Shown: positions 15,443 to 25,068 of the stretch, in pieces
Layout of the letters: every line of letters starts with the position of its first letter
Numbering within the stretch: the stretch's first letter is position 1
Source: a virus
Virus record (IMG/VR): IMGVR_UViG_3300047316_000726
Coordinates: 1 to 64,000 of that record
Reading direction: 5' to 3' (one strand)
DNA: 64,000 bases
Notes under the pieces: generated by a model
What the model saw: only the letters and a program-made list of their open reading frames with translations
Told to the model about the DNA's origin: nothing
Databases searched by the model: none
Made by a program: the position numbers and the translations under genes

Positions 15443-15982
15443 TCAGCGGATCGGCCGGGGACCGTCAACCGGCGCGGCGTCGGGCTCGGGCTGCTCGGGA
15501 TCCAGCGACGGCACCATCGGCACCTGCGGGACCGGGGTCACGGTGGCGTGCTGCCAGTCCAACTCGCCCACACACATCCCGTATTCGTTGCGGTGCGGCC
15601 AATCGACCGTGAGGACCTGATAGTCATCGGCCCCGATCCTCACCTGCTGGCCTGGTTGCAGCGGGGCGTGATGGCAGCCCGCGAACAACTCGATGCCAGT
15701 TTCGTCCAGGACCCGCACCCGTGCCTCGGGTGTGCCTGTGACCGGCCGCAGGTGCCGGTCGAGGTAGAGCGGTGCTTTCGGTTCGGAATGGATAGTCAGC
15801 TCGGCGGAGTTGCGGTCGGCGGCGACGGTGACGGCGACGAGGACGTGCCAGAACGCTGGGTCCAGCCCAGGGCACTGCACGCGGGACTGCAACCACTCCC
15901 CGAACGACGTGGGGAGGAATCCGCCGCCGCCAGTGGGTTGGGCCGGGATCTCGGGATAGACGGTGAGGCGGCAAAGGAACAT
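15443..15982 (-). CDS. Phage tail-region protein, unknown
   Basis: 179 aa. Mixed beta-rich sequence with many Trp and His residues, ending in a Pro/Asp-rich tail (PVPQVPMVPSLDPEQPEPDA). No recognised domain. Located between minor tail and lysis genes, so probably virion-associated or lysis-linked. Confidence 0.6.
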   Translation of the reverse strand: MFLCRLTVYPEIPAQPTGGGGFLPTSFGEWLQSRVQCPGLDPAFWHVLVAVTVAADRNSAELTIHSEPKAPLYLDRHLRPVTGTPEARVRVLDETGIELFAGCHHAPLQPGQQVRIGADDYQVLTVDWPHRNEYGMCVGELDWQHATVTPVPQVPMVPSLDPEQPEPDAAPVDGPRPIR

Positions 15983-16013
15983 CGCGGGCGCCCTTTCATG
16001 AAACGTCGTGGGG

Positions 16014-16586
16014 CTAGTAAGGGGCGTCCCATCGGGCGCTGAGGTAGGTTCCCGGTACCGCGCTCAGCAGGTTCAATGCGCCACCAGAGCTTTGGTAGAT
16101 GTACCCGTAGACGGTGGCCCCTGCCGCGAGATGCTTGTATGCCTGGACCTGGAACCAGATCGACCCGGACGCCGCCGAGTTCTGGAAATCGTTCTTGGCT
16201 ACGGAGTTCACGCTCTCGGTGAGTCCGTTGACCATGATCCCGCAGTTGCGTTCGGACAGTGTGCCGCTGGCCCAACTGACCTGCATCAATATCGAGTACC
16301 AGCCCGACGTTTGGATTGTCAGCGACGCCGGGGACGACACAACCCACATGTTGTCGGTGTTGCTATTGGCAACGTTCCAGGAGATCACCTGGACCGAGTT
16401 GTTCGGCATGGACTGGTTCGCGTTGAGCGCGACCTCGATCAGCGGCTTCGTCGACACAGTACTGGCTGCTGTCTTGCCAGTCGTCAACTGACACAGGGTG
16501 TCAATGTTGGTCGAAAGGTTGTTCACGCCCCCCTGGTGCACCACCACGGAATCGGTGAACGTGGTGAGCGCGGACATTGACGGCAC
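16014..16586 (-). CDS. Minor tail/receptor-contact protein candidate, beta-rich
   Basis: 190 aa; GTG 16586 or ATG 16577 as start. Ser/Thr/Asn-rich, with a C-terminal region resembling C1q/TNF-like jelly-roll heads (SGWYSILMQVSWASGT..., then VYGYIYQSSGGALN...LSARW). Directly follows the large minor tail gene. A trimeric receptor-binding tip is a reasonable inference. Confidence 0.6.
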   Translation of the reverse strand: MPSMSALTTFTDSVVVHQGGVNNLSTNIDTLCQLTTGKTAASTVSTKPLIEVALNANQSMPNNSVQVISWNVANSNTDNMWVVSSPASLTIQTSGWYSILMQVSWASGTLSERNCGIMVNGLTESVNSVAKNDFQNSAASGSIWFQVQAYKHLAAGATVYGYIYQSSGGALNLLSAVPGTYLSARWDAPY

Positions 16587-16595
16587 AGGGACCCC

Positions 16596-19085
16596 CTAAT
16601 AGATCGGGACGGTTGTGACGCCCATGACGCTGTACGTCGAATCGCCCATTACCCACGCTGATGGCACGAACACGGGGGACAATTGCAGGTCTATTGTCCA
16701 GTACGGTGTCGACGAGTTGATGTTGATCGAGTGGTTGATCTGTTCCACGTAGTAGTTGCCGCTGATCGTGACTCCGTTGACGCGGCGAGTGACCGTCACC
16801 CGCTGCGAGATCTCCAGGGCCAGTACGACGGGCCACATCCCCGCGTTGCCCAACGGGTTCAAGGTGAGCTTCCGAATTCGGGCTTTCGGGGTGCCGTATC
16901 GTTGCAGGTAGAAGATTGCTGCCTGCCCAAGGTCGAAGTCGGTGTTGACCTGCAACTGCTGCGTCAGAATCCGCTGTCCGTACGCGGCCTGTGAGGTCGC
17001 GTTCATTTGCGGCGCGTACATCTGGTTTGCGGGTCGACCCAGGTTCGCCTGTGAGTACACGTAAGTTGGGTCGAGGTCGTACTCGAGGTTCTCGTACGGC
17101 AGTTCGCCGATCCCGTCGCCAAAGGTTGCGACGCTGGATTGTGTCGCGTACCTGCCGGATCGGTCTTCGAACACAATCACGCCAGTCCGGTCGGCATACA
17201 CCAGCCCGTTCTCGGTGTTGCAGATTTCCTGCAGCACGTCCAGCATGCTGCGTGTGGTGTACCCGAAATCGGCCGCCAGCTGGATGTAGCCAGCCGCAAC
17301 AGACTTGGGGCCACCCCAGTACTGGGTGAGCAGGCGCGCGACCCTAGTGCCCGACAGTTCCCCGATGTAACCGATACCTCGCTGGTAGTGCGCGGCCCGG
17401 GTGGTCGAGCCGATATCTCGGGTGTAGACCGCGACACGGGACGCCGACATCTGAGCCTGCGCTGAGCCGAGTCCCGTATAGCCGTTGAACTCGACGGTGT
17501 TGAACCCGATATTGTGGGCATTGGCGAAAGGTGACGAGATCGCGAGTTCGACGCCATCCAGGGTCAGGGTGACCCCCGGCGTCCCGCCGCCCAGGTCAGT
17601 GAGGGTGATTGCGTAGTAGTGCCAGGCGCCGTCGGCATAGCGATTGACCGCGGGGTTCACCTGGTCGAGGGTGTACAACTTGAGGGTAGCCGTATCCTGG
17701 TCGTACAAAGAGAAGGCGATCTGTTCGACGATGCCAATGTAGTTGGTGATCTCCAGGATGCTGCCCGCGGCCGGAGTCGTGGACGTCAGATCGAACGCCT
17801 GGGACAGTTGGAACAGACCCAGAGTTCCAGATATCGCTTTGAACCATCCCTCCACTGTGGTTCCGGTCGTAGACAGGCTCAGTGGGCTGCCGATCATCTC
17901 CAACACGGTCCGGTTATTGGGCACGCCTCCAGTTACCGGAACCGGGTTGCCGGGGTTCTTCTGCGTAAGTGATACCGCCGGCGTGCCGTCCTGGACACTG
18001 TCACCGGTCCACTGGATCGACCCGTTGGACGAGTTCGGCAGCTCATACGGCACGAACGACTCGGTTTTGATTCCCCCTAGCGCACCCTGCACCGATGAAG
18101 TTTTGTTGTTGAGCGGCAGGTAGAACCGCGGGCTGTCACCGGTGATCGTGAGGTCATAGCCCTGCGAGATCGCCGCCCTCGACAGCGGCGCCAGCGCGTC
18201 CACGCACTCCAGCGGCCGCACACCCCGAAATCCCTGGTCGGTCCACGTCTGCGGCCAGCGCTCGACGTAGCCGGTGTAGATCGGGTACAGCTTCGGCCCG
18301 CTGGTCGTGAACGCACTGGCCGCTACCCCGAACTCGAGCTGGGTCGCATCCACATAGAACGTCGGCGTCGCCGTCACGCTGCCGTAGACGGTGACGGCCT
18401 CAAGGGTGTCAACACAGTTCCACGTGATCGACAGCCGGGTCCATGTGTTCTGTGTGGACGCCGTGGCCGATGTGTGAATGACACCGCCGTCGTCGGCGAC
18501 CTGCGCGGTGACCGAGCATCCACCGGTGGGATAGACGTAGACGGAGAACGTGTAGGTGATCGGCGGGGTCGTGGGGAACGTGTTGACCACGCCACGGGTG
18601 ACGCCAGCGGAGGACTGGGTGACCAACAGGCTCTTGGTGCCCGAGAAATGCTGGGCGCTGGACACAACGCAGGTGGTGGTTCCACCTGCTGGCGCCCATA
18701 GGCCGGTGGTGGTCTCGAAACTCGGGTCGTAGCCGGTGTTGACACCGGAGTTGATGATGTTGCCGCTCCCGACCGCGGTCGGCCACATCACGGGAATCTG
18801 AACACACCGGTACGGCAGGATCGTCTGTGCGCCCGAGTTGAAGACGCTGCCGGTGTTGCTGGGGTTGAGCTGCTCCTGCGGGTCAAGAACCGTGACCTGC
18901 GCGGTCCCAGCCTCGCAGACCGCGAGTTCGTACTGGCGGCCACGTCCTGTGGCGACCTGTCCGATCCCCAACCCGCGGCGTTGCAAGCTCATCCGCGCCG
19001 CGCCGGGCAGGTTCGGCGGCCCCTGCGTGTTGTCGACCTGCACATCCACCAACGGCCACGACGAATTGGGCAAGATCGTGGCCAT
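16596..19085 (-). CDS. Large minor tail protein with carbohydrate-binding and LamG-like domains
   Basis: 829 aa. N-terminal 110 residues resemble the hub/Dit-like start of actinophage minor tail proteins. About residues 120-270 form a CBM4/9-like sandwich (GYDPSFETTTGLW ... FYVDATQLEFG). About 390-560 form a concanavalin/LamG-like domain (TTVEGWFKA ... DGAWHYYAITLTD). The last 250 residues are tail-hub-like and end near the next start. Likely forms part of the baseplate and binds cell-surface glycans. Overlaps the tape-measure stop. Confidence 0.8.
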   Translation of the reverse strand: MATILPNSSWPLVDVQVDNTQGPPNLPGAARMSLQRRGLGIGQVATGRGRQYELAVCEAGTAQVTVLDPQEQLNPSNTGSVFNSGAQTILPYRCVQIPVMWPTAVGSGNIINSGVNTGYDPSFETTTGLWAPAGGTTTCVVSSAQHFSGTKSLLVTQSSAGVTRGVVNTFPTTPPITYTFSVYVYPTGGCSVTAQVADDGGVIHTSATASTQNTWTRLSITWNCVDTLEAVTVYGSVTATPTFYVDATQLEFGVAASAFTTSGPKLYPIYTGYVERWPQTWTDQGFRGVRPLECVDALAPLSRAAISQGYDLTITGDSPRFYLPLNNKTSSVQGALGGIKTESFVPYELPNSSNGSIQWTGDSVQDGTPAVSLTQKNPGNPVPVTGGVPNNRTVLEMIGSPLSLSTTGTTVEGWFKAISGTLGLFQLSQAFDLTSTTPAAGSILEITNYIGIVEQIAFSLYDQDTATLKLYTLDQVNPAVNRYADGAWHYYAITLTDLGGGTPGVTLTLDGVELAISSPFANAHNIGFNTVEFNGYTGLGSAQAQMSASRVAVYTRDIGSTTRAAHYQRGIGYIGELSGTRVARLLTQYWGGPKSVAAGYIQLAADFGYTTRSMLDVLQEICNTENGLVYADRTGVIVFEDRSGRYATQSSVATFGDGIGELPYENLEYDLDPTYVYSQANLGRPANQMYAPQMNATSQAAYGQRILTQQLQVNTDFDLGQAAIFYLQRYGTPKARIRKLTLNPLGNAGMWPVVLALEISQRVTVTRRVNGVTISGNYYVEQINHSININSSTPYWTIDLQLSPVFVPSAWVMGDSTYSVMGVTTVPIY

Positions 19086-22000
19086 CAGAACTGCACCGCC
19101 GTCCCCTGCCCAAGACCGTTACCGACGTTCCGCCCTGCGTGCTGTAGAACGATGTCCTGGATGTAGCGGCGCAGATCCCCTTGGTGCACAAGGTTTCCCT
19201 GCACGGTGAGCTGGAACACGATCGGCTGCGCACCGCCGTTTCGACTGCCGGCCCCTCCGCCGCTGGCGAATGCCGGGTTGAGCGACATGCCTGTGCTCGA
19301 GGAGAGCGGGACAGCGCCGACCATGGACGACATGGCTGCGGCGACAGTGGCCTGCTGCGACATCAGCCCGGTCGCGACCATGCGGCCGACGGTCGCGCCG
19401 GCCAATTCCGGCGAACCCTTACCCGAGAGTGGGCCTTCCTTCGCAGGGCTGTGTGGCAGCCGGTTGCTCATCGCGCCGGCCAGGTTATTCGCGGCCAATT
19501 CGACGTTGAGGACCTGTGCGGAAATTCCGCGAGCGAAATTCGCGCCCACGCTGCTGCCTGAGGCAAAAGCGGAACCGACCACGCCCCACAGCGGACCCAC
19601 ACCGGTGTTGGCCAACTGGCCTGCGGTGGCGGATACCGTGGGGACGGAGTTCGCGATTCCTCCGGCGTAGTTGTTACCAACAGCGGCCCCGGCAGTGCCC
19701 GCCGCCGGGATCACGCCCCATAGGGGGCCTGTGCCCGAGTTTGCCAGTTTCCCGGCGCTGGACTGAACCTGCGGTAGCGTATTCGCGATGCCTGTCGCGT
19801 AACTATTTCCTGCCGCCGAGCCGGCCGTTCCGGCGGGAGGGGTCGCGCCATTCATTGTGGCGACCAATCGGCTCACAACCTCGTCTCCTGCCGCGTCCAC
19901 GGCTTGACGACCGGTCAGGATTCCAGAACCGAACTTGTCCGCGATTGCGCGCCCGGCTGGCGTGGGGTCAAATAGCCGGAAACTATCGCCGACGTCGCCT
20001 GTTACCTTGGTTGCGGCATCCAGTGCGTCCCCGACGGCGTTCTTCATCCCTTCGGAGAAGTCCCGCGTGGTCTTCATTCCTGCGGTTGTCCAGTGCTGCT
20101 CTGAAAATACTTGCTGGATTGATTGCGTTAGTGCGGTTGCCGCGGCGGTCGTGCCGGAAATCCCAGATCGGATAGCGTCGCTCAGATGTTTCGTGTACGT
20201 GTCGCCGATCGAGGCTGCGAATTCTTTGTTGAAGTCGGCTGCGCTGGTCATGGTGCCGTTGAGAGAGTTGACCGCGTCGGCCCCGGCCTTCGAGGCATCC
20301 GTCATATTACTGCCGAGATTTTTGAACGCGTCCCCGAGTTCCCGGAAGCCCTGCTGCGCTTGGTCCGTGTTACCGGAGGTAATGCCATGCATGATGTCTT
20401 GAAGGGCATTGAATCCCATGCCCACGGACGTGACCGCGTTGATGATCAACTGAAGGGCGTTCGACACACCCTTAGCGAAAGCGTCCATCGTGTCCTTGTT
20501 GCTGACGATGGTGTTGATGCTATCGAGGAAGTCCTTCAGCTTCGGCAGGACGGCTGTGCCGATCTTGATGGCGAGCGATTCGAGGGTGCCCTTGAACTCC
20601 GAGAACTTCTGGTTGAAAGTGGACTGCACATCAGACCACCCCTTGACGCTGCCATCTGCCTCTGTGGCGGCACCGGCGACGGCCCTGATCGCCGTGTTCG
20701 TTGTGTCTGCGTTCTCGCCGGTCAGCATCAGCGCCGTGTTCAACGTGGTGGAGTCGCCGGTAGCCCGCTTGAGGGCGTCCGCGAACGCGAGTGCGTCGGG
20801 GTTGCCCTGCTTGAGCATCGTCGAGAAACCGGTAGCCCGGTTCGCGGTCGTCTCGAACTGCTTGCCCAGGTTTGCCATCTCCGGCGGCAAACCCTTGATG
20901 GCCTTCGTCAGATCGCCTGCGGAAACGGAACCCTTCAGGTATTCCTGGGCCACGTTCTTGACCGACGCGGGCATCTTGTCCATCATCTGCTGGAGAGCCT
21001 GCGCCGCATCCTTGGAGTCGTTGAATGCATTGACAACAATTTTCCCGGCCGGGCCCATGTGGTCGGAGATGGTCTTCTCGATCAATTGCAGCGTGCCTGA
21101 CAAGCCGCGTTCGCCCAGCTTGGACGACAGGTCCTGGGCGGACAAACCCAGCTCGCCGAGCATGTCGCGCTGTCCCTGTGTAGTGGTTTGCAGGTGCTGA
21201 ATTGTGTGCGCCAGGTTTTGTGACGCCTGATCGGCCGACATTCCGTGGATTGTCATGCTGGCGAGGTCGCCAAGGATGTCGTTCAGAGAGATGTGGCTGG
21301 CGGAAGCGACCGGAAGCACAGAGTGCAATGCGCCGGTGAATTCTTCGAATGTAGACTTTCCGGCGCCGACCGCGGCGACGAGTTTGCTCGTGACCAGCGC
21401 GGAGTCTTCCGCCTTGAGGTGATAGTCCTGCAATACGCTCGTGACTGCGTCGGTGACTTTCACCAGATCCGCATTCTCGGCCTTGGCGCCCTGTGCCGCC
21501 GCTTGCAATACCTTGAGTCCGTCGGCGCCGTGCTGGCCGCCGGACTCGACCGTGTACATCGCTTTCGAGAGTTCCTCGGCCGAATACCCGACAGATCCAG
21601 CCATCGCAAGGATTCCGTCGCGGACCAGGCCGAGGTTGTCGTGCGTCTCCCCTGCGGAGGTGACCAGTCGGTTGGTGGATGATTCGAAGTCGGCGGCCAT
21701 CTTGACCGTGCCCGCGCCGACAGCGACTGCGGCAAGAGCGACACCGATGCCGACCTTGCCCAACCGTGCCACCGCGCCGTCGGTGGCCGCCGCGTTCGCG
21801 ACCGCGGATTCGTCAGTCTTGGCCGCGAGCGCCGTGATGGACTTCGCCGCGCGGGCGTCCGCGGCTTCCATCTCGGTGGCGACCTTCGCGGTCTCGGCCC
21901 GCATCGCCTCCATCGCGGCCGCGTAGTCGACCGCTGCTTTGTCTGCGGTCGCGGCAACGGACTCCACGGAGGTGTTGAGCCGCAGGACCTCGGCTTCTAC

Positions 22001-22378
22001 AGATGCGGTGAGTTCAGCGGTCGCCGCCGCGACGGCTTCGTTGGCGGCGATCTCCTTCGCCGCGGCTTCCTCCGCTGCGGTGGCCGCCGCTGCTTCGGCC
22101 GCGGCCATCTGTGCTGCCGCAGCTTCTTGTTCGGCTGCTGCAGCGGCCGCCCCGGTGCCTCCAACCGCGCCCGCTTCGGCCGCGCCGGCCATCGCCGCCG
22201 CGTCGGCGGCGCCTCCGCCACCGATGGACGCCATGCGGGCGTCAAGTTCGGCGATCTGCACGGTGGTGGCCTCGACGAACGCGGCCATGCGCGCTTCTGC
22301 CTCGGTGAGCATCGCGGCATACCCGGCCATGTCCCCAGCCAGCACTGCCACAACAGGGGCAAGGAATTCCTCAGACAC
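19085..22378 (-). CDS. Tape measure protein
   Basis: 1097 aa, GTG start with GGGAGGTGA. The first 200 residues are an Ala/Glu-rich coiled coil. About residues 225-560 match the TP901-type tape-measure core (FESSTNRLVTSAGE, then SYSAEELSKAMYTVESGG-like and MTIHGMSADQASQNLAHTI segments). The C-terminal third is Gly/Ala-rich with repeated AGNSYATGIANTLPQV-like units. The length would set tail length and fits a siphovirus. Follows the tail assembly chaperone pair at a short distance, as usual. Confidence 0.92.
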   Translation of the reverse strand: MSEEFLAPVVAVLAGDMAGYAAMLTEAEARMAAFVEATTVQIAELDARMASIGGGGAADAAAMAGAAEAGAVGGTGAAAAAAEQEAAAAQMAAAEAAAATAAEEAAAKEIAANEAVAAATAELTASVEAEVLRLNTSVESVAATADKAAVDYAAAMEAMRAETAKVATEMEAADARAAKSITALAAKTDESAVANAAATDGAVARLGKVGIGVALAAVAVGAGTVKMAADFESSTNRLVTSAGETHDNLGLVRDGILAMAGSVGYSAEELSKAMYTVESGGQHGADGLKVLQAAAQGAKAENADLVKVTDAVTSVLQDYHLKAEDSALVTSKLVAAVGAGKSTFEEFTGALHSVLPVASASHISLNDILGDLASMTIHGMSADQASQNLAHTIQHLQTTTQGQRDMLGELGLSAQDLSSKLGERGLSGTLQLIEKTISDHMGPAGKIVVNAFNDSKDAAQALQQMMDKMPASVKNVAQEYLKGSVSAGDLTKAIKGLPPEMANLGKQFETTANRATGFSTMLKQGNPDALAFADALKRATGDSTTLNTALMLTGENADTTNTAIRAVAGAATEADGSVKGWSDVQSTFNQKFSEFKGTLESLAIKIGTAVLPKLKDFLDSINTIVSNKDTMDAFAKGVSNALQLIINAVTSVGMGFNALQDIMHGITSGNTDQAQQGFRELGDAFKNLGSNMTDASKAGADAVNSLNGTMTSAADFNKEFAASIGDTYTKHLSDAIRSGISGTTAAATALTQSIQQVFSEQHWTTAGMKTTRDFSEGMKNAVGDALDAATKVTGDVGDSFRLFDPTPAGRAIADKFGSGILTGRQAVDAAGDEVVSRLVATMNGATPPAGTAGSAAGNSYATGIANTLPQVQSSAGKLANSGTGPLWGVIPAAGTAGAAVGNNYAGGIANSVPTVSATAGQLANTGVGPLWGVVGSAFASGSSVGANFARGISAQVLNVELAANNLAGAMSNRLPHSPAKEGPLSGKGSPELAGATVGRMVATGLMSQQATVAAAMSSMVGAVPLSSSTGMSLNPAFASGGGAGSRNGGAQPIVFQLTVQGNLVHQGDLRRYIQDIVLQHAGRNVGNGLGQGTAVQF

Positions 22379-22384
22379 GGTCGG

Positions 22385-22834
22385 TCACCTCCCGATGCCG
22401 GTGGCCGACCACATGGCCCGGAAGATCGCGCGGAGTTTCGGTCTCGCCTTGGCCAGACCTGGGGCCACGTAGGGCCGAGCGGGCAGGTGTGCGCCGTGTC
22501 CCGCGGTGCCGCCGAGTTCGTGGATCCGCGAGTACGGGGCGGTCGGCCCGACCTTCGCTTCGGCTCGGGTGAGACCGATTGGTGTGGCGGGAGTGGCTCG
22601 AACCGATGCCTTCAACCGGCCGGTGATCATCGCCGGGGGCTCACCTGGCGACGACGGTGTCTTCGTGCCCTTCGCGTGTTCCTTCAGCATCAACTGGTCG
22701 ACGATGTCTTCGCGGACCTGTTTGGCCGCGGCATCGACAGCGAGAACCGTGGCGGCACGCTTCTCGATCTGCATGGACCGCAGGCACTCTTGGAATCCGC
22801 TGACACCACGCCATTCCAGAGCCACCACACCCAC
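22385..22834 (-). CDS. HK97 gp10-like tail-completion protein
   Basis: 149 aa. The central part (SPGEPPAMITGRLKASV, then PYSRIHELGGTAGHGAHLPARPY, shown in parts) matches HK97 gp10/minor capsid-like tail-terminator proteins. It sits between the tail chaperone and the tape measure, a less common position, and could have been moved there. Virion assembly role inferred from family. Confidence 0.65.
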   Translation of the reverse strand: MGVVALEWRGVSGFQECLRSMQIEKRAATVLAVDAAAKQVREDIVDQLMLKEHAKGTKTPSSPGEPPAMITGRLKASVRATPATPIGLTRAEAKVGPTAPYSRIHELGGTAGHGAHLPARPYVAPGLAKARPKLRAIFRAMWSATGIGR

Positions 22835-22855
22835 CCCGTTCCGTGCTGGCAGGGG

Positions 22856-23439
22856 CTACGGGGGGCGGTTGGTGTCGTGTGCGGCCTCGGCACGGACGGC
22901 GGCGACCGTGGGGATTCGGGCCACCAGCCACGCCGGGAGGTCGGCCTTCTGCGCGGGGGTGAGGTGGTACTCGCGCAGCCACCACTCGGCGTCAGCGGCC
23001 CGCTCGAGCAGTTCGGGCTCGCCGGGGTGAGGTGGGTTGTTGTCGAAACTCCAGCCCGCGAACCGTGCTCTCAGTCGTTCGCGGGCGCGGTAGGGGACGC
23101 GGGATCGTCGTGGTCGTCGACGGAGGCAGGCTTGGGGAACAACATTTCCCGCGCCTTGAGGATGTATGGATCCAAGGCATCGGCGTCGCGGATCTTCAAT
23201 TCCCGCAGCAGCGCGGGATTGTCCGCGGGGAGTGCGTCGGGGTCGGGAAGGTAGGGGATGTGCCATGCCGCGATGAGCGCGAGCTTGAGGCCGGTGACCA
23301 GGTCCCAGCCGAAATGCAGTGGCTTCCCGGCGTCGAACTTTCCGAGTCGACGTTGGACGTCTTCGCGGTCGCCGTCGCGGAGGTCCTCGGGATCTCTGAG
23401 CTCGACCCAGCCCCCTGAGGGCAGTTCGACACGGTCCAT
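22856..23439 (-). CDS. Tail assembly chaperone, -1 frameshift product
   Basis: The short chaperone frame (23071-23439) continues in the -1 frame through 22856. The extension contains the conserved second-frame signature EWWLREYHLTPAQKADLP and ends IPTVAAVRAEAAHDTNRPP. Such gpG/gpGT-type pairs are produced by programmed frameshifting in long-tailed phages. Candidate slip sites on the minus strand are CCCCAAG (complement of 23131-23137), where the P-site CCC re-pairs perfectly, and GTCCCCT (complement of 23092-23098). The exact site cannot be fixed by eye. Confidence 0.75.
23071..23439 (-). CDS. Tail assembly chaperone, short form
   Basis: 122 aa, ATG with AAGGA upstream. Begins MDRVELPSGGWVELRDPEDL, a typical opening for actinophage tail assembly chaperones, and ends in a hydrophilic Asp/Pro tail before the frameshift region. 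Located between the tail tube and tape measure genes, where this chaperone coats the tape measure during tail assembly. Confidence 0.8.
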   Translation of the reverse strand: MDRVELPSGGWVELRDPEDLRDGDREDVQRRLGKFDAGKPLHFGWDLVTGLKLALIAAWHIPYLPDPDALPADNPALLRELKIRDADALDPYILKAREMLFPKPASVDDHDDPASPTAPAND

Positions 23440-23451
23440 GGCGGAGGGTCC

Positions 23452-24723
23452 TTACTGGTAGGTGTTGGGGGTGGTGGCGTTGGTGACGGTGGCTTTGACG
23501 GGGGATCCGCCGCCGGATCCGCCTGCGTTGGTGGTGTTGGTGATGCCGTCCCACATGATCTTGTAGCGGATGTTCTCCTTGGAGGCGTCCATCTTCGCGG
23601 CGTTGTAGGAGGCCTGGTTGGCGTCGATCTGGAGCTGGATGAGGTTCGCGCCGGCGAGTCCGTTCCCGACGAGTGCCTGGAACTGCGGCTGCGAATTGTT
23701 GATCATGTTGAGGTACTGGGACTCACTGTCCGCAATGATCTCCATCTCGCCGGCCACATCCACCGCACCGCGCTGGATGATGTACGGCGTCTGCACACCA
23801 GACAACGTCCAGTCAGGCTCAAGCTTCCGCTTGAACGTCAGCTTCAAACTGGGCAGCGCGTTCACCTTCGTGCCACCCGACGCCGGACCGCCAATACCCA
23901 CCGCGCCACGCCACGAGGCGATCGGCAGCACCGACGACGGCGCCGACACCGGCAGCGCAGGAGCGATCACCGACGGCCAGCTCTGCCACTTCGAGTCGAA
24001 CTGCACGAGCGACGACTCCGCGTTGAACATCAACGACAGCTCCGAGCAGCACGCCCCCGGGAACTGCCGGGCCCCGACCGTCGCGGTCACGCCCTGGTAG
24101 TGGGTGATCGTGTGCGTCGGAGGCTGACCCTGCCCGTACACCGCGGTAGCGCCAGAGTTGAGCACGCTGAACGCTGAGGTGTATGGGGCGGTCACCGCGG
24201 TCACCGCGACACCTGAGGTGTGCGGGTACAGCAACGACCTTTCCCCGGCGGCGAACGGGATCGTGTACGGACCTGCGCCGCTGGGCGTACCGGTCTTGCG
24301 GATCTCAGCCAGCGCACCGGTGTCGATCTGGATAATCGTCCCCAAAGGGATGGACGCCGCGGTCGTGATCGACGTGATCGGCGCACCCACCGTCGGCGTT
24401 GCTGTCGTGGCCGACAGAGTCGTGGTCGGAGTCGTCGTCGTCCCCGTCGGAACCAGATCCCCGAACAGGTTCGACAGTACGAACGGCAGCACGTCGCCGA
24501 AGAAGTTCCCCGACATCGAGAAGTCGTTGATGAGGGGACCGACCTGACGGCCAGCCAGGGGCGACATCCACTGCCGCCAGCCCTTGTCATCCAACCACTT
24601 GGGCTTGTCCTCCCAGTCGAACTTTTCGACGATCATGGTGTTGCTCATCGCGATGGGTGTTCCGGGCGTCGCCTCCAAGGCGATGCCCACGAACTGCCTG
24701 GCGGATGCGTAAGTCGCTGGCAC
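23452..24723 (-). CDS. Major tail tube protein
   Basis: 423 aa. N-terminus ATYASARQFVGIALEATPG is the typical opening of actinophage tail tube subunits; FSMSGNFFGDVLPFVL follows. A Thr-rich Ig-like insertion (about residues 90-130) and a Gly-rich C-terminus (NAGGSGGGSP) are present. Long for the family, suggesting a surface-decorating domain. Upstream of the chaperone pair, as expected. Confidence 0.85.
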   Translation of the reverse strand: MPATYASARQFVGIALEATPGTPIAMSNTMIVEKFDWEDKPKWLDDKGWRQWMSPLAGRQVGPLINDFSMSGNFFGDVLPFVLSNLFGDLVPTGTTTTPTTTLSATTATPTVGAPITSITTAASIPLGTIIQIDTGALAEIRKTGTPSGAGPYTIPFAAGERSLLYPHTSGVAVTAVTAPYTSAFSVLNSGATAVYGQGQPPTHTITHYQGVTATVGARQFPGACCSELSLMFNAESSLVQFDSKWQSWPSVIAPALPVSAPSSVLPIASWRGAVGIGGPASGGTKVNALPSLKLTFKRKLEPDWTLSGVQTPYIIQRGAVDVAGEMEIIADSESQYLNMINNSQPQFQALVGNGLAGANLIQLQIDANQASYNAAKMDASKENIRYKIMWDGITNTTNAGGSGGGSPVKATVTNATTPNTYQ

Positions 24724-24726
24724 AGC

Positions 24727-25059
24727 TCACTCCTCAGTGTTCTGGTCGCTCACAGCAGGAGCGGGCTCGGGCTCAGGGACTGGCTCCCAGTTCGTGTCCG
24801 GAGGACCATCCGGCCAGGCAACAACCTGACCCGGCTCGATCCACTGGGACACCCGATCTGGGGTCGTATAGGCACACGCGTACGCACCGGTGAACCGAGA
24901 CAGGCTGGCAGCGGGTACCGCGCCGGCGGTTGTAGCCGTCGATGGCGCGGTGCGCAGCACAGTCAAGCCGTCTGCCCCATGCATTCCGCCGGCATCAACC
25001 GCGTGCATGTCCTCGTCCTGCAACGACTCGGCGGCAGGCGGGCGTGATTTGCTGGGCAT
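24727..25059 (-). CDS. Small phage structural-region protein, unknown
   Basis: 110 aa, ends in an acidic Pro/Glu tail (EPVPEPEPAPAVSDQNTEE). Central region YACAYTTPDRVSQWIEPGQ. No domain recognised. Between connector and tail tube genes. Confidence 0.6.
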   Translation of the reverse strand: MPSKSRPPAAESLQDEDMHAVDAGGMHGADGLTVLRTAPSTATTAGAVPAASLSRFTGAYACAYTTPDRVSQWIEPGQVVAWPDGPPDTNWEPVPEPEPAPAVSDQNTEE

Positions 25060-25068
25060 CGAGGCTCC

